A stretch of 64,000 nucleotides of DNA from Melaminivora suipulveris (GCF_003008575.1 NZ_CP027667.1:3372001-3436000); one strand, 5' to 3'. Shown: positions 26,836 through 35,813, counted from the first letter of the stretch. The notes: generated by a model from the letters alone, not told the origin. Numbers and translations are program-made.

Positions 26836-27507
26836 ATGTCGATGCAAGTCAATGATGCACAAGGCATTGCGCCCCAGAGCCTGAATGGCATGGACCTGGA
26901 AACCGCCATGATGGCCGTGCAAAGCCGCCGGGCCAGCCTGCTGGAGGACCAGCTCAAGCAGCAGATTGCCAGCGTTCAGGCCAAGAACAACCAGATTTCC
27001 CGGTTGAATGAACTGCTGGGCCAGCTCAACAAGGCGGCGGCCGCCATGCCCTCCGACGCCAAGGCCGGCGACAAGGTCAAGCTGAGCCCCGCAGCCAGGG
27101 CGGAGATCAATGCAGCCGCGGCCCAGGCGGGGGTCAGCCTGCCCGCCGAGTTCCAGCCGCGCTGGGACGTCCGGCTGCGCGACGGCAGCGTCATCCAGGT
27201 GGACGAGGCGGGCAAGAACGAAGCGGAGCACTGCAAGAAGGTGAACTGGGCCTTTCGGTCGAGCAACTACAGCGGCGTCAAGGGGGTGGCTTCCATCACC
27301 GAGACGAGCGCCCTCAACAAGGGCCAGCTCGACGGCTTCGTGCAGCAGATGAAATCGAACATCGACAGCCTGTCCAACAGCCAGCAGATGGACATGCTGC
27401 GCCTGCAAAGCCTCTCGAACAAGCGCAATGAGGCGTTTGAGGTCATGACCAACTTCATCAAGAAGATGCAGGACAACCGCAACTCCATCATCGGCAACAT
27501 GCGCTGA
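26836..27507 (+). CDS. Needle-tip/filament protein, Bsp22/EspA-like (copy 2, with insert)
   Basis: A 223-residue paralogue of the preceding gene. The N-terminal 80 residues are similar (MDLETAMMAVQSRRASLLED) and the last 56 differ at only a few positions. Between them lies an extra segment of about 50 residues (from RWDVRLRDGSVIQVDEAG to SNYSGVKGVASITE) with strand-like pattern and one cysteine, absent from copy 1. This would put a small beta-rich head on an otherwise helical hairpin, as in tip proteins such as LcrV. One copy may therefore form a filament and the other its cap. That division of labour is inference. Confidence 0.72.
   Translation: MSMQVNDAQGIAPQSLNGMDLETAMMAVQSRRASLLEDQLKQQIASVQAKNNQISRLNELLGQLNKAAAAMPSDAKAGDKVKLSPAARAEINAAAAQAGVSLPAEFQPRWDVRLRDGSVIQVDEAGKNEAEHCKKVNWAFRSSNYSGVKGVASITETSALNKGQLDGFVQQMKSNIDSLSNSQQMDMLRLQSLSNKRNEAFEVMTNFIKKMQDNRNSIIGNMR
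27339..27507 (+). repeat. Near-identical 3' end shared by the two tip genes (unit 2)
   Basis: Partner of the segment at 26640-26808. Both units end with the codons for MQDNRNSIIGNMR and a TGA stop. Confidence 0.8.
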
Positions 27508-27542
27508 GGCGCTGCTCCTCCATCACTCCCCAAGGAAATTCC

Positions 27543-28052
27543 ATGAATGCCATGCCCCCGTCATCTCCCGCCCCGCAAGAGCTGTCCAGCCAGATCGCCG
27601 AATTGCTGGCCAACGGCGGCACGCTGGGTTCGGTGTTCGACTATGAAGACCAGGACTACGAAGTGCTGTATGCGCTGGGCCACAACCTGTATGCCCAGGC
27701 GCGCTACCTGGACGCCATGCGCGTGTTCGGCTACCTGGTCATGTGCGACCACATGGAAAAGCGCTTCATGAACGCCTTCGCGTCCAGCCTGCAGATGCTC
27801 AAGAGCTACAAGGACGCCATCAAGTATTACTCGCTGGCCTCGGTGATGGACATGGGCGACCCGCTTCCCACTTTCCACACGGCCGAATGCATGATCGCGC
27901 TGGGCCTGCGCCAGGAAGCGCGCGAGGCCCTGGGCTATGTGCTGCGCCAAAGCGATGCGCCGCAATACGCCGAGCTGCGCCAGCGCGCCCAGGCCATGCT
28001 CGATCTGCTGGGCGGGCCGGCCGACCCCGCAGCCCCCGCCACGGCCCATTGA
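27543..28052 (+). CDS. LcrH/SycD-type translocator chaperone (1)
   Basis: Class II T3SS chaperone of 169 residues with three TPRs. The signature is clear: DYEVLYALGHNLYAQARYLD, AMRVFGYLVMCDHMEKRFMN, then SLQMLKSYKDAIKYYSLASV and a third repeat around CMIALGLRQEAREALGY. Such proteins hold the hydrophobic translocators in the cytosol. It lies immediately before sctE, 19 bases apart, so SctE is the most likely client. A Pro/Ala tail follows the TPRs. Start fixed by AAGGAAATTCC before the ATG. Confidence 0.9.
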   Translation: MNAMPPSSPAPQELSSQIAELLANGGTLGSVFDYEDQDYEVLYALGHNLYAQARYLDAMRVFGYLVMCDHMEKRFMNAFASSLQMLKSYKDAIKYYSLASVMDMGDPLPTFHTAECMIALGLRQEAREALGYVLRQSDAPQYAELRQRAQAMLDLLGGPADPAAPATAH

Positions 28053-28071
28053 TTTGCCAGGAGACACTGCC

Positions 28072-29214
28072 ATGAACGACACCTCCATCAGGCCTTCCTC
28101 CGGCGCCCCATTGCCCCCCCAGGGCTTCGACTCACTGGACGCCAGCCTCGCCACCCAGCTGCAGCAACGCATCCAGGCCGACCCGAACAAGGTCATGCAG
28201 GAAATCACCCAGCTCGCCGGCACCTTGCAATCGGGCGGCGGGCGCAGCGGCGGCGGCAACGTCACCAATTCCAATGGTGCGCCGCAGATCGACGGCGTCT
28301 CGCTGAGCTTTTCGCCCGAGGACATGGCCGCCGCCCTGCTGGTGCTGCAGGGCAAGACGCAGGAGGCGCAGCTCAAGACGGCCAAGGAAGGCATAGAGAC
28401 CAACTCGATCAAGCAAAAGGCGCAGAACGAGAAGGCCATGTCCAAGATCCAGGAATGGATCAAGAAGTGCGAGGACGCGGCCGCCAAGGAAAAAGCGGGC
28501 GGCATCCTGGGCTGGTTCAAGAAGATCTTCGCCGTGATCGCCTCGGTGTTCGCCGTGGTGGCTGCTGCGGTGGCCACTGCGGCCACCGGTGGCGCGGCGG
28601 CGCCCATCCTGGCGCTGGCCATGCTGTCGCTGGCATCGGCCACGGTGAGCCTGGCCAGCGAAATCTCCAAGGCCGCCGGCGGGCCCGATTTCGACCATGT
28701 CGCGGGCTGGATGGACCCGGCCTCGCTGGTGGGCAAGGGCATGGGCGAGCTGGCCAAGGCCTTTGGCGCCGACGAGCAGCAGGCGGCCATCGTGTCGGCC
28801 ACCTTCGCGGTGGTGACGACCATCGCCATCACGGCCGCCGCCGTGGTGCTCACCGGCGGGGCGTCCGCTGCGGGCGACATCGGCAAGATCGCCGACCTGG
28901 CGCTCAAGGTCGGGCGCGCCGGCCAGGCCATCGCCGGCGTGGCCACGGGGCTCACCGAGGCCGCGCACGGCGGGGTCAACATCGCCGCAGCGCACGATAC
29001 GCGCAGCGCCGCGCTGGCGCAGGCCGACAAGAAGAAGATCGACGCCATCATCGCCATGCTGCAGCAGCAGATGGAGGAAAACCGCACCGAAATGAAGAAG
29101 GTGCTCGACGAGATGATGGAGGGCATGAACATCGTCAGCCAGATGATCAACTCCGCCGACCAAAGCCGTGCGCAGATCAGCTCCAACCTGACCGGCCGCG
29201 GCCAGATCATCTGA
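28072..29214 (+). CDS. sctE: Major hydrophobic translocator SctE (YopB/BopB type)
   Basis: A 380-residue pore-forming translocator inserted in the host membrane. Two hydrophobic segments are visible: about residues 158-200 (ILGWFKKIFAVIASVFAVVA, continuing into an Ala-rich helical hairpin) and about 243-266 (AIVSATFAVVTTIAITAAAV). They are flanked by coiled-coil regions (QEAQLKTAKEGIETNSIKQK; MLQQQMEENRTEMKKVLDEM). The N-terminus is polar with no signal peptide. CAGGAGA precedes the ATG. Chaperone upstream and SctB downstream give the usual translocator cassette. Name follows the unified Sct scheme, where SctE is the YopB homologue. Confidence 0.9.
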   Translation: MNDTSIRPSSGAPLPPQGFDSLDASLATQLQQRIQADPNKVMQEITQLAGTLQSGGGRSGGGNVTNSNGAPQIDGVSLSFSPEDMAAALLVLQGKTQEAQLKTAKEGIETNSIKQKAQNEKAMSKIQEWIKKCEDAAAKEKAGGILGWFKKIFAVIASVFAVVAAAVATAATGGAAAPILALAMLSLASATVSLASEISKAAGGPDFDHVAGWMDPASLVGKGMGELAKAFGADEQQAAIVSATFAVVTTIAITAAAVVLTGGASAAGDIGKIADLALKVGRAGQAIAGVATGLTEAAHGGVNIAAAHDTRSAALAQADKKKIDAIIAMLQQQMEENRTEMKKVLDEMMEGMNIVSQMINSADQSRAQISSNLTGRGQII

Positions 29215-29294
29215 AGCGCCACCGCCGACCCATCCACCCTGCAACGCCAGCGCGTGCGCACACACGCTGCAAGGCATCCACACAGGAGCCCACC

Positions 29295-30338
29295 ATGAGC
29301 ACGCCTATCGGCCCCAGCGGCCAGCCCGTCTTTCCTTCCCCCCACGGCGGTGCCGGCGGCGAGGGCAGCGGAGAATTCATCACACCCGACGGCCAGCCGA
29401 CCATTCCTTCCCGCCACGGCGGCAGCGGCGGCCAGGGCGGAGAAGCCATCACCACCGGGGGCCGGGACGGCAGCCCGGCGGCGCGCCTGCAGCCCAACCG
29501 CCCGGTGCTGGCCAGCCTGGGAAATGAGTCCGCCTCGGCCGCGAACGCCGCGCTGGCCGCCAGCAAGCTGCTGCAAAGCGAGGGCAGCAGCCCGGCCGAC
29601 AGGCTGGCTGAGCCCAGGGCGCCGACCCAGCTGGACGCGGTGCAGGCCAGCCTGGGCCGTTTCGACGACTCACAGGTCTCGGCCGACATCTACGCCTTCA
29701 TGGCCCTGTTCCAGAAGATGGCGCAGGAGATGCGCAATACCGCGCGGACCCAGCGCACCACCGAGTTCCAGGGCCAGATCACGGCCCTGCAAAACGCCGC
29801 CGAAAAGATGAAGGACGCCGCCGGCCAGCGCTTTGCCGCCGCCATCACACAGGGCATCACGCAGATCGTGGGCGGGCTGGCGCAGGCCGGCGCGTCGGCC
29901 TACTCGGCCAAGCAAACCATCCAGGGCGCACGCATGGAGGCGCGCGGCAGCAACCTGCTGGCCAAGGCCGAGGCCGGCGCCGGCAGCAACCCGTCCAGCA
30001 ACGTGCTGGGCGTCACCCAGCGCGGCAACAACATGATCGCCGCCGGCAAGGAACTGGGCGCCTCCGGCACCAAGTGGGCCGGCTACGGCCAGGGCGCCTC
30101 GGGCCTCATCGGCGGCATGGGCGGCATCATCGCCGCCGGCTTCAACAACAAGGCCGACCTGCTGGACGCCGACAAGACCAACCTGGAAACCCAGGCCAAG
30201 ATGCACGAGACCGCCGTGCAGCATGCCAACGACATGATGCAGCAAATGATGGACGTGATCCGCGACGTGCGCGACAAGCTGGCCAGCATCCAGCAGTCGC
30301 AGGTCGAGACCACGCGCGGCATCGCGCGCAACATCTGA
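29295..30338 (+). CDS. sctB: Minor translocator SctB (YopD/BopD type)
   Basis: A 347-residue translocator partner. The N-terminal 55 residues hold two tandem glycine-rich repeats (GQPVFPSPHGGAGGEGSGE and GQPTIPSRHGGSGGQGGE). The middle has amphipathic helices and one hydrophobic stretch rich in Gly/Ala/Ile (ASGLIGGMGGIIAAGF, about 273-288). The C-terminus is a coiled coil (HANDMMQQMMDVIRDVRDKL). One hydrophobic segment rather than two fits YopD/BopD. AGGAGCCC precedes the ATG. Together with SctE it would form the translocation pore; the following LcrH-type gene is a second chaperone. Confidence 0.85.
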   Translation: MSTPIGPSGQPVFPSPHGGAGGEGSGEFITPDGQPTIPSRHGGSGGQGGEAITTGGRDGSPAARLQPNRPVLASLGNESASAANAALAASKLLQSEGSSPADRLAEPRAPTQLDAVQASLGRFDDSQVSADIYAFMALFQKMAQEMRNTARTQRTTEFQGQITALQNAAEKMKDAAGQRFAAAITQGITQIVGGLAQAGASAYSAKQTIQGARMEARGSNLLAKAEAGAGSNPSSNVLGVTQRGNNMIAAGKELGASGTKWAGYGQGASGLIGGMGGIIAAGFNNKADLLDADKTNLETQAKMHETAVQHANDMMQQMMDVIRDVRDKLASIQQSQVETTRGIARNI

Positions 30339-30367
30339 AGCACGCCGGCCGCGTCCAGGAGCACCGC

Positions 30368-30883
30368 ATGACATCCGCCACCACCGTCCCCGACAGCGCC
30401 GATACCGGCGCCGTGCAATCCATCCTCGACCTGAAGCAGGCGCTGGACGCGCTGCCCTCCAGCAGCCGGCTGTCGCAGGCCGACACCGACGCCATCTACG
30501 CCCTGGCGCACCAGCTGGTGGTGCAGGGGCGCTACGAGACGGCCTACGGCTACTTCTCGCTGCTCACGCTGTACCGGCCGACCGACGTGGCCTACCTGCA
30601 AGGGCTGGCGCTGTGCTACCGCATGCTGGAGCGCTACGAGGAGGCGCTGAACGTGTACTCGTTCCTGGCCACCATCGACCCCCAGGAGGTGGACCACAGC
30701 ATCGCCATCGCCGAGTGCCTGCTGCTGCAGCGCGAGCTGGAGGAGGCGCGCGCCACGGTCGAGCTGGTGCTGCAGTTCTGCCAGGAAAACCCGGTACCGG
30801 CCAGATCCGGCGCGCGCGCGCAGGCGCTGCGCGAGTTGCTGCAGCCCGCCGACGCGCAGGGGGGCACGCCTGCTCACGCCTGA
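30368..30883 (+). CDS. LcrH/SycD-type translocator chaperone (2)
   Basis: A second class II chaperone, 171 residues, with TPR motifs IYALAHQLVVQGRYETAYGY, YLQGLALCYRMLERYEEALN and IAIAECLLLQRELEEARATV. It differs clearly from the first LcrH-like gene, so the two probably serve different translocators; this one follows sctB by 29 bases. Bordetella bsc also has two such chaperones (BcrH1 and BcrH2). The ATG at 30368 is preceded by CAGGAGCACC. Its 3' end overlaps the proposed start of sctG. Confidence 0.9.
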   Translation: MTSATTVPDSADTGAVQSILDLKQALDALPSSSRLSQADTDAIYALAHQLVVQGRYETAYGYFSLLTLYRPTDVAYLQGLALCYRMLERYEEALNVYSFLATIDPQEVDHSIAIAECLLLQRELEEARATVELVLQFCQENPVPARSGARAQALRELLQPADAQGGTPAHA

Positions 30884-31277
30884 AGACGTCCGCCTGCTCA
30901 CGCAGGTCGGCTTCATCGCCGCCGGGACCGCCGACGTGCCGCGCGCCGAGCTCATCCTCGGCGCGCTGGCGCGCGCGCGCCCGGCGCGGGCGTTCCCGCA
31001 TGTCGGGCGCGCCATGGCCTGGATGAATGCCGGGCGGCCGCACGAGGCCGTGCAATTGCTCGAACGCGCGCTGCCCGGTGCTGGCGCCGGCGAGGACGCC
31101 GACACCGTGGCCGCTTTTTTGGCGCTGGCGCTGCAGCTGGATGGGCGCAGCAGCGAAAGCCGGCGCGTTTTGCAAAATTTGCTACGGATTGCGCCACAGG
31201 GCGCCGACAATGACGGCCTGCGCCTGGCGCGGCGCATGCTGGGCGAGGCGCCTGGCGCATCCGCTGCGCCGCCCTGA
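30870..31277 (+). CDS. sctG: SctG, needle-subunit chaperone (CTG start)
   Basis: A 135-residue TPR-like protein matching YscG: LLTQVGFIAAGTADVPRAEL aligns with [20 protein letters not shown], and AMAWMNAGRPHEAVQLLE with SSLMNRGDYASALQQG. YscG with YscE caps the needle subunit before export. It lies directly upstream of sctI, near the place of yscG in Yersinia. No ATG, GTG or TTG precedes GTG 30936, but starting there would cut off the first helix. CTG at 30870 has the strong Shine-Dalgarno AGGGGGG at 30858-30864 and gives a normal N-terminus, so CTG is chosen. Alternatively the shorter form from 30936 is made. Confidence 0.72.
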   Translation: MLTPEDVRLLTQVGFIAAGTADVPRAELILGALARARPARAFPHVGRAMAWMNAGRPHEAVQLLERALPGAGAGEDADTVAAFLALALQLDGRSSESRRVLQNLLRIAPQGADNDGLRLARRMLGEAPGASAAPP

Positions 31278-31295
31278 TATCCAAGGAAACCGGTA

Positions 31296-31733
31296 ATGGA
31301 CCCCATCTCTGGCCCGATTGCAGCCCTTGTCCCGGCAACGACCGGGCCTGTAGCTACGGATTTGATAGCAAAAACCGCTCCTGACAGCCTTGCGACGGCG
31401 CAGTTTGCCGCCCTGATGGCACCCGTGCCCGCTGCCGCAGTCGCGCCGGCGCCGGGGGCTGCGGCCCTCGCGGCCACCAGCGGCGCAGGCCTGGCGGGGC
31501 CCGTCTCAGTGGGCGACCGCATCCTGTCGGGCATGCACGGCGTCGCAGGCGACATGCAGACGGCCTGGGGAAATATCTCGGGCATGCTGCGCGCCGGCGA
31601 GCACCAGGTCGGCATCCAGGACATGCTGCGCCTGCAGATGAACCTGATGCAGGTCACCATGCAATACGAACTGGTGGGCAAGGCCGTCAGCCGGGCCGGC
31701 CAGAACATCGACCACCTGGTGCGCTTGCAATGA
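31296..31733 (+). CDS. sctI: Type III secretion inner rod protein SctI
   Basis: A 145-residue inner-rod/needle-adaptor subunit. The N-terminal two thirds are Ala/Pro-rich and variable; the C-terminal helix, QDMLRLQMNLMQVTMQYELV then GKAVSRAGQNIDHLVRLQ, is the conserved part of the YscI/HrpB family. A partial copy of the dispersed repeat lies in the variable region. The stop overlaps the sctJ start (ATGA). Export and polymerisation inside the needle complex follow from family knowledge. Confidence 0.9.
   Translation: MDPISGPIAALVPATTGPVATDLIAKTAPDSLATAQFAALMAPVPAAAVAPAPGAAALAATSGAGLAGPVSVGDRILSGMHGVAGDMQTAWGNISGMLRAGEHQVGIQDMLRLQMNLMQVTMQYELVGKAVSRAGQNIDHLVRLQ
31347..31392 (+). repeat. Partial dispersed repeat inside sctI
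   Basis: The segment contains TGTAGCTACGGATTTGATAG followed by CAAAAAC, resembling the AGCTATNNNNNNATAGC end of the family. It codes for part of the variable N-terminal region of SctI. Only the distal half of the element is recognisable. Confidence 0.4.
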
Positions 31734-32539
31734 CGGTTTCGTCGGCCATCGGGCGCGCCTTGCTGCTGGCGCTGTGTACCTTGCTGCTGGCCGCCTGCGG
31801 CGCGCGCGTGGACCTGCTGGGCGCCGTGCCCGAGGACGAGGCCAACGAGGTGCTGGCGGCGCTGCTGCGCGCCGACATCACGGCTGGCAAGACGTCCGGC
31901 AAGGAAGGCATGGTGGGCGTGCAGGTGGCATCCGAGCAGGTGGGCCGCGCGCTGCAGGTGCTGCGCGACAACGGCCTGCCGCGCGAGCGCTTCGCCGGCA
32001 TGGGCCAGGTGTTCAAGAAGGAAGGCCTGATCTCCTCGCCGCTGGAGGAGCGCGCGCGCTACATCTTCGCGCTGTCTCAGGAGCTGTCGGGCACGCTGTC
32101 CAGGATCGACGGCGTGCTGGCCGCGCGCGTGCACGTGGTGCTGCCCGAGCGCGGCGCCGCCGGCGAGCCGGGCGTGCCCTCCACGGCGGCGGTGTTCATC
32201 AAACATCAGGACGGCTACAACCTGGAGATCATCCAGCCGCAGATCCGCCGCCTGGTCACCAACAGCATTCCCGGCCTGACCGCCGACCGGGTGTCCGTGG
32301 TGTTCGTGCCCGCACATGCGCGCGCCCCCGAGCCGGCGGCTGCCGCCGCGGCGCTGGCGCGTGTCTGGGGCTTCGAGGTCGCGCCGGGCGCAGCCGCCGG
32401 CCTGGCAACGCTGTTGTGGCTGCTGGCGGCGCTGCTGGTCCTGGCGCTGGGCGCGCTGGCCTACGGCCTGTGGAGCTTCGTGCTGCAGCCGCAGCGGCGT
32501 GCGCCAGGCGCTGCGGCCGTGCCGGCGCGGCCCGCCTGA
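31730..32539 (+). CDS. sctJ: Type III secretion inner-membrane ring lipoprotein SctJ
   Basis: A 269-residue YscJ/PrgK/FliF-family lipoprotein. The signal peptide ends in the lipobox LLAAC with Cys23 as lipid site. The two periplasmic ring-building domains follow, with the conserved IDGVLAARVHVVLPER and TAAVFIKHQDGYNL. A C-terminal membrane segment (about 222-250, LATLLWLLAALLVLALGALA) and a basic tail complete the family's layout. ATGA overlap with sctI indicates translational coupling. Together with SctD it forms the inner-membrane rings. Confidence 0.96.
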   Translation: MTVSSAIGRALLLALCTLLLAACGARVDLLGAVPEDEANEVLAALLRADITAGKTSGKEGMVGVQVASEQVGRALQVLRDNGLPRERFAGMGQVFKKEGLISSPLEERARYIFALSQELSGTLSRIDGVLAARVHVVLPERGAAGEPGVPSTAAVFIKHQDGYNLEIIQPQIRRLVTNSIPGLTADRVSVVFVPAHARAPEPAAAAAALARVWGFEVAPGAAAGLATLLWLLAALLVLALGALAYGLWSFVLQPQRRAPGAAAVPARPA

Positions 32540-32565
32540 GCGCGCACTCCGCCTGACTTCGTGCC

Positions 32566-33297
32566 ATGCATGCGCTCAGCCTGCCAACGCCGCCGCCGGA
32601 CAGCGCACTGCGCGTGCGCCTGCAGGAGTTCAACCTGCTGCCCAGCCGGCTGTGGCACCTGGCGCGCCAGCCCGGCTGGCAGCGCGAACTACAGGCCCTG
32701 GGCGCGCTGGCGTCGCGCTCGGCGCTGGTGCGCGTGCTGCACCGGCGCTGGTCGGCGCAGCTGCTGGCGGCGCTGGGCCCCGCCGCGCTGCCGGTGACCG
32801 ACCTGGCGCATCCAGCGCTGGCGCTGGCGCTGGCGCCGGCGCCGCTCTTGCAGCAACTGCAGCGGCGGGCCGGCGTGCTGCTGCTGGCGCCGCGCCTGCG
32901 CCGAGTGGTGCGGCGCAGCGAGGTGCTGGCGCTGCGGGAGGCGCTGGGCGCGGAGCTCCTGCAGTGGGCGTATGGCGACGCCGAGGCGCTGATGGACGCC
33001 CTGGCGCAGGGTAGAGGGGCCGCCGGCCAGGGCGCGGCGGGCGGCAGCGACGCCGAGCTGCCGGCCGACCCCGCCGCCGCAGCCGACCTGCTGGGCGCCG
33101 GCCTGCTGGCGCAAAGCTGGCACGATGCGCCTGCTGGCCTGAAGCTGCGCGCCGACGGCCGCCTGCCGCCCGGCGCCGACGATGCGGCGGTGCGCACGGC
33201 CAGCGGCCTGGACGCAGCGCGCGCACGCCACCTGTGCCGGCAGCTGCTGGCCTCACTGGATTCGACATGGCTTTCCTCGTTCCCCGCGACCCCTTGA
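32566..33297 (+). CDS. sctK: SctK, sorting-platform adaptor
   Basis: A 243-residue soluble protein of the YscK/OrgA type, which links the cytosolic sorting platform to the inner-membrane ring. Recognisable parts are FNLLPSRLWHLARQPGW near the N-terminus and LREALGAELLQWAYGD in the middle, the latter matching the LR..LG..LY.FA pattern of YscK. The rest is very Leu/Ala-rich. Its last 31 bases overlap the start of sctL in another frame. Weak conservation is normal for this family; gene order J-K-L makes the call safe. Confidence 0.85.
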   Translation: MHALSLPTPPPDSALRVRLQEFNLLPSRLWHLARQPGWQRELQALGALASRSALVRVLHRRWSAQLLAALGPAALPVTDLAHPALALALAPAPLLQQLQRRAGVLLLAPRLRRVVRRSEVLALREALGAELLQWAYGDAEALMDALAQGRGAAGQGAAGGSDAELPADPAAAADLLGAGLLAQSWHDAPAGLKLRADGRLPPGADDAAVRTASGLDAARARHLCRQLLASLDSTWLSSFPATP

Positions 33298-33908
33298 GCC
33301 CCACGCGCACGCTGCAGGCGCGGCTGGCGCCGGGCACGCGCATCGTGCGCGCCGCCGACGTGGCGGCCTGGGAGCAGGCCGAAGGGCTGCTGGCGGCGGC
33401 GCGTGCGCAGGCGGATGCCATCCTGGCCGGCGCCGAAGAGGCGCTGGCGGCCGAGCGCGCGCGCGGCTATGCCGAGGGGCTGGCCGAGGCGCGCATGGAG
33501 CAGGTCGAGAAGATGATGGACACCGTCGGCCGCACGGTGGACTATTTCGCCGCCGTCGAGGGCGACATGGTGGCCCTGGTCATGGGCGCGGTGCGCAAGA
33601 TCATCGACGGCTATGACGAGCACGAGCGCGTGCTGCTGGTGGTGCGCAACGCCCTGGCCGTGGTGCGCAACCAAAAGCAGATGACGCTGCGCCTGCCGCC
33701 GGCGCAGGTGGATGCGGTGCGCGCGCGCGTCAACGAATTGCTGGCCGCCTACCCCGGCGTGGGCTACCTGGACATCGTGGCGGATGCGCGCCTGCAGGGA
33801 GACGCCTGCATCCTGGAGAGCGAGATCGGCCTGGTCGAGGCCAGCATCGACGGCCAGGTCGCCGCGCTGGAGGGCGCCTTCCGCAAGGTGCTGGGCAGCC
33901 GCATATGA
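33267..33908 (+). CDS. sctL: SctL, ATPase stator/regulator
   Basis: A 213-residue YscL/FliH-family protein that binds the SctN ATPase and SctQ. After an N-terminal segment ([14 protein letters not shown]) comes a long coiled coil ([20 protein letters not shown]) and a globular C-terminal domain ([20 protein letters not shown] then [12 protein letters not shown]), the FliH/V-ATPase E-like fold. The start MAFLVPRD at 33267 lies inside the sctK 3' end; starting 33 bases further up adds unrelated residues. The stop overlaps the sctN start. Confidence 0.92.
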   Translation: MAFLVPRDPLSPTRTLQARLAPGTRIVRAADVAAWEQAEGLLAAARAQADAILAGAEEALAAERARGYAEGLAEARMEQVEKMMDTVGRTVDYFAAVEGDMVALVMGAVRKIIDGYDEHERVLLVVRNALAVVRNQKQMTLRLPPAQVDAVRARVNELLAAYPGVGYLDIVADARLQGDACILESEIGLVEASIDGQVAALEGAFRKVLGSRI

Positions 33909-35293
33909 GCGCGGTCGATTCGACTTCGCCGCAGGCCGCGCCAGCGCGCGCAGCGCGCCAGTTCGACTACATCGCCGAGATGATGGAGCTGGCCCTGGCC
34001 GACACGCCGGTGCTGCAGATCAAGGGCCGCGTGACGCAGGTCGTGGGCACCATCATCCGCGCCGTGGTGCCCACCGTGAAAGTGGGCGAGGTCTGCCTGC
34101 TGAGGAACCCCGGCGAGGACTTCGAGATGAAGGCCGAGGTGGTCGGCTTCGCGCGCGACGCGGCGCTGCTCACGCCGATCGGCGACATGTACGGCATCTC
34201 CTCGGCCACCGAGGTCATCCCGACGGGCCGCGCGCACCTGGTGCCGGTGGGCTTCGGCCTGCTGGGGCGAGTGCTCGACGGCCTGGGCCGCCCGCTGGAC
34301 GAGGCCGAGCGCGGCCCGCTGGAGGCAGCCAAGTTCTACCCGGTGTTCGCCGAGGCGCCCGACCCGCTCAAGCGGCGCATCATCCGCGAGCCGCTGGAGC
34401 TGGGCGTGCGCGCGCTCGATGCCGTGCTGACCTGCGGCGAGGGCCAGCGCATGGGCATTTTTGCCGCCGCCGGCGGCGGCAAGTCCACGCTCATGGCCAT
34501 GCTGGTCAAGGGCGCGGCGGTGGACGTCACCGTGGTGGCGCTGATCGGCGAGCGCGGGCGCGAGGTGCGCGAGTTCCTGGAGCACGAGCTGGGCGAGGAG
34601 GGGCGGCGCAAAAGCGTCATCGTCTGCGCCACCAGCGACAAGTCCAGCATGGAGCGCGCCAAGGCCGCCTACGTCGCCACGGCGATCGCCGAATACTTCC
34701 GCGACCAGGGCAAGAAGGTGCTGTTCCTGATGGACTCGGTGACGCGCTTTGCCCGCGCGCAGCGCGAGATCGGCCTGGCCGCGGGCGAGCCGCCCACGCG
34801 GCGCGGCTATCCGCCCAGCGTGTTCGCCACGCTGCCCAAGCTCATGGAGCGCACCGGCATGAACGAGCGCGGCTCGATCACCGCGCTGTACACCGTGCTG
34901 GTCGAGGGCGACGACATGACCGAGCCGATCGCCGACGAGACGCGCTCCATCCTGGACGGCCACATCGTGCTGTCGCGCAAGCTGGGCGCGGCCAACCACT
35001 ACCCGGCCATCGACGTGCTGGCCTCGGCCTCGCGCGTCATGAATGCCGTCATCACGCCCGAGCACAAGCGCCTGGCCGGGCGGCTGCGCGAGCTGATGGC
35101 GAAATATGAAGAGGTCGAGCTGCTGGTCAAGATCGGCGAATACAAGCGCGGCGGCGACGCCACCACCGACGAGGCCATCGACAAGATCGAGGCCATCCGC
35201 GCCTTTTTGCGCCAGCGCACCGACGAGCAGTCCAGCATGGAGCAGACGCTGGCGCAGCTGTCCGCCCTGGTGGGCGCGGGGGCCGCGCGATGA
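33905..35293 (+). CDS. sctN: Type III secretion ATPase SctN
   Basis: A 462-residue hexameric ATPase of the YscN/FliI family that strips chaperones from substrates. Walker A AAGGGKST is at about residues 188-195, Walker [20 protein letters not shown] near 280, and the conserved [20 protein letters not shown] follows. The N-terminal domain and the C-terminal helical domain are both complete. It overlaps sctL (ATGA) and sctO (ATGA), so L-N-O are translationally coupled. Length and motifs are canonical. Confidence 0.98.
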   Translation: MSAVDSTSPQAAPARAARQFDYIAEMMELALADTPVLQIKGRVTQVVGTIIRAVVPTVKVGEVCLLRNPGEDFEMKAEVVGFARDAALLTPIGDMYGISSATEVIPTGRAHLVPVGFGLLGRVLDGLGRPLDEAERGPLEAAKFYPVFAEAPDPLKRRIIREPLELGVRALDAVLTCGEGQRMGIFAAAGGGKSTLMAMLVKGAAVDVTVVALIGERGREVREFLEHELGEEGRRKSVIVCATSDKSSMERAKAAYVATAIAEYFRDQGKKVLFLMDSVTRFARAQREIGLAAGEPPTRRGYPPSVFATLPKLMERTGMNERGSITALYTVLVEGDDMTEPIADETRSILDGHIVLSRKLGAANHYPAIDVLASASRVMNAVITPEHKRLAGRLRELMAKYEEVELLVKIGEYKRGGDATTDEAIDKIEAIRAFLRQRTDEQSSMEQTLAQLSALVGAGAAR

Positions 35294-35796
35294 GCGTCTT
35301 TCGCGAGCTGCTGGCCATCAAGGCCTTCCGCGAGAACCAGGCCGAGGGCGCCATGCGCGCGCAGCGCCAGGCGCTGGCCGACGCCGTGGCGGCGCGCGAA
35401 CAGGCTGAAGATCTGCTGGCGCGCCTGCTGCGCGAGGGCCTGCAGATCGAGCAGCAGCTGTACCGCGAACTGTGCGAGCGCCTGGTGCGGCTGCGCGACA
35501 TAGAGGACGTGCAGCTGTCCGTCGCCGGCCTGCGCCAGCGCGAGGCAGCGCAACAGCAGGCGCTGGAGCAGGCCGAGCAGGCGCAGCGCGAGCAGGACGA
35601 GAAACTCGTCAGCGCGCGCGCCGCGCACCAGGAGGCGGCGCGGCAGAAGTCCAAGTTCGTCGACCTGGCGCGCAACTGGGACCAGCTGCAATCGCGCGAG
35701 GCCGAACGGCGCGAGGACCTGGAGATGGAGGAAGCGGCCAGCGTGGCGCGCGACCGCGAGGAATGGCAGGGGCATGACCCGGAGGCGGGGGCATGA
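35290..35796 (+). CDS. sctO: SctO, ATPase stalk protein
   Basis: A 168-residue protein predicted to be one long antiparallel coiled coil, rich in Glu, Arg, Gln and Ala (for example [20 protein letters not shown] and [20 protein letters not shown]). YscO/FliJ proteins of this size and shape sit in the centre of the ATPase ring and contact SctV. It overlaps sctN by four bases. After it the operon opens into a 229-base gap that holds a dispersed repeat and a large palindrome. Confidence 0.92.
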   Translation: MSVFRELLAIKAFRENQAEGAMRAQRQALADAVAAREQAEDLLARLLREGLQIEQQLYRELCERLVRLRDIEDVQLSVAGLRQREAAQQQALEQAEQAQREQDEKLVSARAAHQEAARQKSKFVDLARNWDQLQSREAERREDLEMEEAASVARDREEWQGHDPEAGA

Positions 35797-35813
35797 GCGC
35801 CTTGCTGCAACCT

